Of a stretch of DNA of 64,000 nt, positions 60,387-64,000 are shown piece after piece. The first letter of the stretch is position 1; each line of letters starts with the position of its first letter. This DNA comes from Eutreptiella sp. 'Long Island Sound 2002' (lineage: Eukaryota > Euglenozoa > Euglenophyceae > Eutreptiales > Eutreptiaceae): positions 68,230,719 to 68,294,718 of the forward strand of contig OZ038379.1 of the NCBI GenBank assembly GCA_964036045.1, given 5' to 3'. The position numbers and the translations under genes are program-made. The notes under the pieces were generated by a model. It made no database searches. It saw nothing but the letters and a program-made list of their open reading frames with translations, and was not told the origin of the DNA.

Positions 60387-62060
60387 GGCCAGGAATGTAC
60401 GGGCCCGAAACGTCAGCCGCAACGTTCTCCACGTCCCCCAGCCCATCCACCTCCGCCCCCCCCACACCCGTCGCTACAGCACACCAACAGCGCGCCACCG
60501 ACGCCACGCGGACTACGGACGCTCCGGCACCATCGAGGGCCGGCATGCCACAGAGCCCCTAACAAGAGCATGCATCCAAACGGGCGGCGCAACGACAACC
60601 ACCAAAACACCGGACGGCCACAGGGATCCAGGGACACCGGGCATCCCTTGCTGAGAGCGGAGCCATACCCAGCCCCACGAATACGGGGGCGGTGGGCACC
60701 CAGCCCGAACAACGCCCTGGTACCGCACAGCCGCACAGAGAGCCGACCCCGAGCCCCACAGGAAGCCCACAACCCCTAATACCACCCGTCGCGTCCGCGC
60801 ATGGTCAACGGCCGGCAGCCAGCCCGGCAGCAGCAACACAGGCCCACCCGGAGCCCCGCCCGCACCATGGCACACCTGACCGGCCGACAGCGGGCCCAGC
60901 ATACGCGCCGCCTGACGGCCCCCCCACGGAGGCACACACCGATACCCCGACCGACAAAACCACCGCCCGGCCCTCCGACACCGTGCACCCCCAAACGAAA
61001 AACCCCATCGAGGGCCTAGTCTCCCAGGATCAGGCAACGTCCGGCGCGGAGGACCTACCGGCCACGACACACGACGGACCGGCGCCCCAGCGGCACCACG
61101 CCCCACCAACCGGGCCGAGGGCGCAGCCAGCAGAGCCGTCATCTCCCGGTCACCCAGCCCCCGGCCAAGGACCCGGCCCGGACCCGGCACAGCACCACGG
61201 CCCCGGCGGGCGCCCCGCAGCCCGCGGGCCCGGGAAGCCGACCTGAGCTGCTGCTCGTGGCGGAAAGCCACGCCCGAGGGGCAACGCAACCAACGAACGA
61301 TGGAGCCCAGCCGCCTGCACTGCCAACCCAACCGCAGCGCGGGGAGCCTGCGGTGGGCGCGGAAGAAATGCGGGGGCCACCGCAACGGACACCAACGCAA
61401 ACACCAATGGGGGAACCTGGCAGGGAGGCTGAGCGGCTGGCAATGCAGAGTGCCGACCCACCGGACATAGCGGCACACGGAGGCGGCGAGGCGTTGACCG
61501 CTGACCAGCCTGACACGGAATCTGAAGGCCCAACGCCGGACACCGAGTGTGAGGACAGCCTCCACCCACCATCAGCCAAGATTGCGCGGGCGCTGCCCCC
61601 CTGGCAAACCTAGCACGTCGCGCCGACGCAAGCACGCCGGGGGGGGCGCCGCCGCGATACCCACCGGAAACCCGCGCGGTGTCAGAGACCCGGGAGGCAA
61701 CACCCCACACGCCCCAGCGCGCGGCCGACAGGGAAACGTCACCCAGCGGACACAACCGCGACGACGACTCTTTCGATGCCTTCATGGAGTCCTGCACGGG
61801 TGACCCCTACACGGTCCGAGCACCGGCAGCGCCACGCGTCCACCTGGAGCCACGACGCGACCATGCGGAGGACACACCCCTCTCGATATCACGCCAGGCA
61901 CTCCTCCAGCGCAATTACACCGCCCTGGGGCAGGTTACCGCTATGGGTGAGGGGCATGCGACCGCGGGCGGCGCGGCGGACCTGACCACAGACGAGCGCG
62001 GCGCCCCAGGACATGGCGCGCACGTGGAAGCGGCCACCAACACCGCTAGCGAGCCTGGAC
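60387..62060 (+). pseudogene. LINE-2 ORF1 Pro/Thr/Ala-rich linker in alternating frames
   Basis: Open stretches at 60,692-61,246, 61,257-61,613 and 61,679-about 62,060 lie in two different frames and read as Pro/Gln/Thr/Ala-rich disordered protein, with an acidic Ser-rich part (SGHNRDDDSFDAFMESC near 61,745). The even composition and the tight succession of frames fit one disordered linker with indels. No domain assigned. Confidence 0.35.
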
Positions 62061-63463
62061 GGCCCGCCACCGGGGATCGCCCCGCCCTGGGAGCAGGGAC
62101 ACCTGCACTACGCACGCTTCGAGGGCGACGCCAACCGCCCCGGGGAACAAGCGGAACAAGCGGCGGCCGGAGACCTGGGCCTATGGATCCCCAGGCTTAC
62201 CGCAGGGGAACAGCTCAGCCTGGCAGTCAGCATCTGATGGCTGCTTACTTCGCGGTCCCGCCACCTCGCGGAGGGAACCTGCACCATGGCAGACATCACC
62301 ATTGGCCATCGGACGGGGCACACGGCCCCCGCCACCATGGACCACCCCGGCCAATGGCATTTAGTGGCCACCCGCCTCATGGCGCATATGGGGGCCTACA
62401 GCCCGGATGAAATGAATGGACTCGACTGGCAGTGGCACCAGCGAGTCGCCCTGCGCATCTGTGCGACCATGCAGGAGCACAACATCTGGGACATCCCTGG
62501 ATCCGCTTGCTACCAAGGACACGCTTCAGGCCACCGGCGGCCGCGGTCCCAAGACGTCCCGGAGCCTCCCAGGCACGCGGCGTGCTGTGACTCCCCGGAA
62601 CGCCAACGTGGGGCCACCACCCGGGGTGGGTTCCCCCTCTGGCACATACAGAAGTCCCCTGCGACCGTTCGCCCCGCGGAGGGGCACGAGCAGCTCTCAC
62701 ACCTCAGGGGTGCAAGGCGGCACGCTGGAACAACGCCAAGAGACAAGGAACCTTGGACGATTCTGTCGCCGCAGCCGCACGCCGCCTCCCGCGGCGCGGC
62801 GAGTCGTCTTCCATGACAGTATGGACAGGGACCACGGGGGCCCCTGCGACCCCCACGCCCAGCAGTCATCATCTACCACCGATCCCCGACGCCAGTCCAA
62901 GAGGCCCTGCACCGAACGGGCGCACATCCACACCATACTCACGCCAGTCAAGCGCGAGCGGCAGGCAGCGCTTCACACGGGCCCCGCCGGGCGGCGGACG
63001 GAGCATCCAGCTCATCCGCCGCCTCACTCCCAGGGTTAGCGGCCAACCCGCTGTCGTGGGGACCACGCGCCACGGGCACGGGACCAAGGGAGCCTGCGGC
63101 CGTCATAAGGCCTGCGCAAGGAGCGGGGCGACAGCCCCCCCCACAGCCCCCAAACCACAGAGCCACAGAGGGCACATCGCAACAACCAGGGCACGACGCG
63201 AGCAGCCCAAGGGCGGACGCAGAAATGACAGGGACCTGCGGCCCTCAGGCGTCTGCCGGCCTACTGCCCGCCACCACGACCTGACGGTGCCCCAGCAACA
63301 GCAGCCCTCCACGGAGTACGTTCCTGGGGGACACCCTGGCACCACCTCACGGCACCCCTCCCTGACTAGCGCCGCGCTGGACCAGGACCGGGTGACCATG
63401 CCCCCCCAACCCCCCGGCCGCCGCAGCAAAGGGGCACGGGTTCCTTTGACGACGCGGAACTGA
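62061..63463 (+). pseudogene. LINE-2 ORF1: second folded segment then basic linker
   Basis: One frame reads APPWEQGHLHYARFEGDAN, then LGLWIPRLTAGEQLSLAVS. TGA 62,235-62,237 follows, and the same frame resumes with GQWHLVATRLMAHMGAYSPDE, then LDWQWHQRVALRICATMQEH. From about 62,753 a different frame gives an Arg/Ser/Pro-rich stretch ending at 63,463. The W/H-rich middle looks like a compact domain. MAAYL and LMAHMGAY motifs echo the 59,739-60,386 segment, so an internal duplication is possible. Confidence 0.4.
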
Positions 63464-64000
63464 GAGCGCTCTACGGCATCCACGCTTCCACACCCTCGTG
63501 CGAGCTGGTGACAACCCTCCACGAACACCTCCGTGACGTCGACCCGAACAGGCTCTTCGCCATGGTCCCCCTCCCACACGCCGCAACAACCGAAATCTTT
63601 GTGCGGCAGTTCCAGGCGCTCGTCAGCCCCGTGGCACAGGTCTCCGACGACCTTGTTGAAGCGTGGATCTGGTGGTTCAACACCCACGAACCTGCCCAGG
63701 GAGGTGTGTGGGTCCCACACCTGGGCTGGGTACACACGCTCATAGCACCGCGGACAGACCCCAGGCCCGCGTCCAGCACCGGGGGCCGTGAGCGGGCCGC
63801 CCCGCCACCGAGGCCCGAAACCCTCCGTATCCCGCCGTACGAAGGCCTGGCGGCATGGGAAAGCAGGACCGCATGTGACAGGGGGCGCAACCTCAGGAGC
63901 CTGGCGGCGCGCTACCCAGAGACGGCGCGCGCAGCGCCCATCGCTGCGCGAACGTGACCCCAGGACCATCGCCATGATCGTGTTGGAGAAGGGCCACTAC
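63464..64000 (+). pseudogene. LINE-2 ORF1 C-terminal part, possible Ulp1/C48-like protease region
   Basis: The open frame includes FDDAELRALYGIHAS, LVSPVAQVSDDLVEAWIWWFN and GGVWVPHLGWVHTLIAP, with a stop at 63,957. After a further frame change the last bases read DPRTIAMIVLEKGHY and run off the edge. S-D-D-x-V-x-x-x-x-x-W-x-N then a hydrophobic strand and a later G-H-Y recall the substrate-binding start and His strand of Ulp1-type SUMO proteases. The catalytic Cys would lie outside the window. This is a resemblance by eye only. Confidence 0.4.

Larger units (their letters stand above)
58989..64000 (+). mobile_element. LINE-2: second GC-rich retroelement ORF1 region, frame-broken, cut by the right edge
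   Basis: From about 58,989 the GC content rises sharply and the codon pattern resembles LINE-1, but I see no sequence match to LINE-1 ORF1. A chain of protein-like open stretches alternates among the three + frames, showing multiple indels. Neither endonuclease nor RT is inside the window; they would lie beyond 64,000. The call as a non-LTR element is by analogy of composition and ORF1-like content, not by a diagnostic enzyme. Confidence 0.45.

Overview
This is eukaryotic nuclear DNA, almost wholly made of transposable elements and satellites. The evidence is LINE-type and Ty3/gypsy-type polyproteins, a primer-binding site matching initiator tRNA-Met, several unrelated tandem satellites and no bacterial-style gene layout. 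An alga or other protist with a large repeat-rich genome would fit. The sequence does not fix the species, and I see no confident single-copy housekeeping gene.

Left third (1-26,208): a long GC-rich non-LTR retrotransposon, here called LINE-1, read on the + strand and cut by the window edge. ORF1 is split by a 10,060-bp insertion (425-10,484) that carries 40-bp perfect terminal inverted repeats and is filled with satellites (about 190, 186, 22 and 155 bp units, plus a 640-bp duplication). ORF1 resumes at 10,485, needs a -1 shift at about 11,690 to complete a C2H2 finger, and ends at a TGA. ORF2 follows in the same frame with no ATG before its endonuclease motif. ORF2 carries apurinic-type endonuclease, reverse transcriptase, a probable RNase H and zinc-binding motifs. 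Two more ORFs follow, the last two joined by a TGATG overlap. A long GC-rich 3' region holds two copies of a roughly 1-kb repeat and pol III-like boxes, and ends in (TCAAACC)n.

Middle (26,209-48,825): short gene-like fragments on the - strand, then a full-length Ty3/gypsy chromovirus (gypsy-A, 30,066-43,196). It has 2.3-kb LTRs, PBS, polypurine tract, gag, protease, RT, RNase H, integrase and chromodomain, and is broken by one frameshift and four in-frame stops. It is followed by a decayed DIRS-like RT fragment on the - strand. Two blocks (27,309-28,700 and 43,984-48,825) share an odd architecture: a + strand almost without A, then a related roughly 580-bp A/T-richer tail. They look like one undescribed repeat family.

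Right part (48,826-64,000): a 5'-truncated, heavily mutated relative of gypsy-A (gypsy-B) with its own 2.7-kb 3' LTR; about 1.7 kb of unassigned DNA; then a second GC-rich, frame-broken retroelement ORF1 (LINE-2) running off the right edge. LINE-2 shows a RING-like finger and a possible Ulp1-like region. LINE-1 ORF1 has a weak ubiquitin-protease (USP)-like pattern. Ubiquitin/SUMO-system domains inside non-LTR element ORF1 proteins are the most intriguing biological hypothesis here. The clearest structural novelties are the 10-kb satellite-filled inverted-repeat insertion and the A-poor repeat family.
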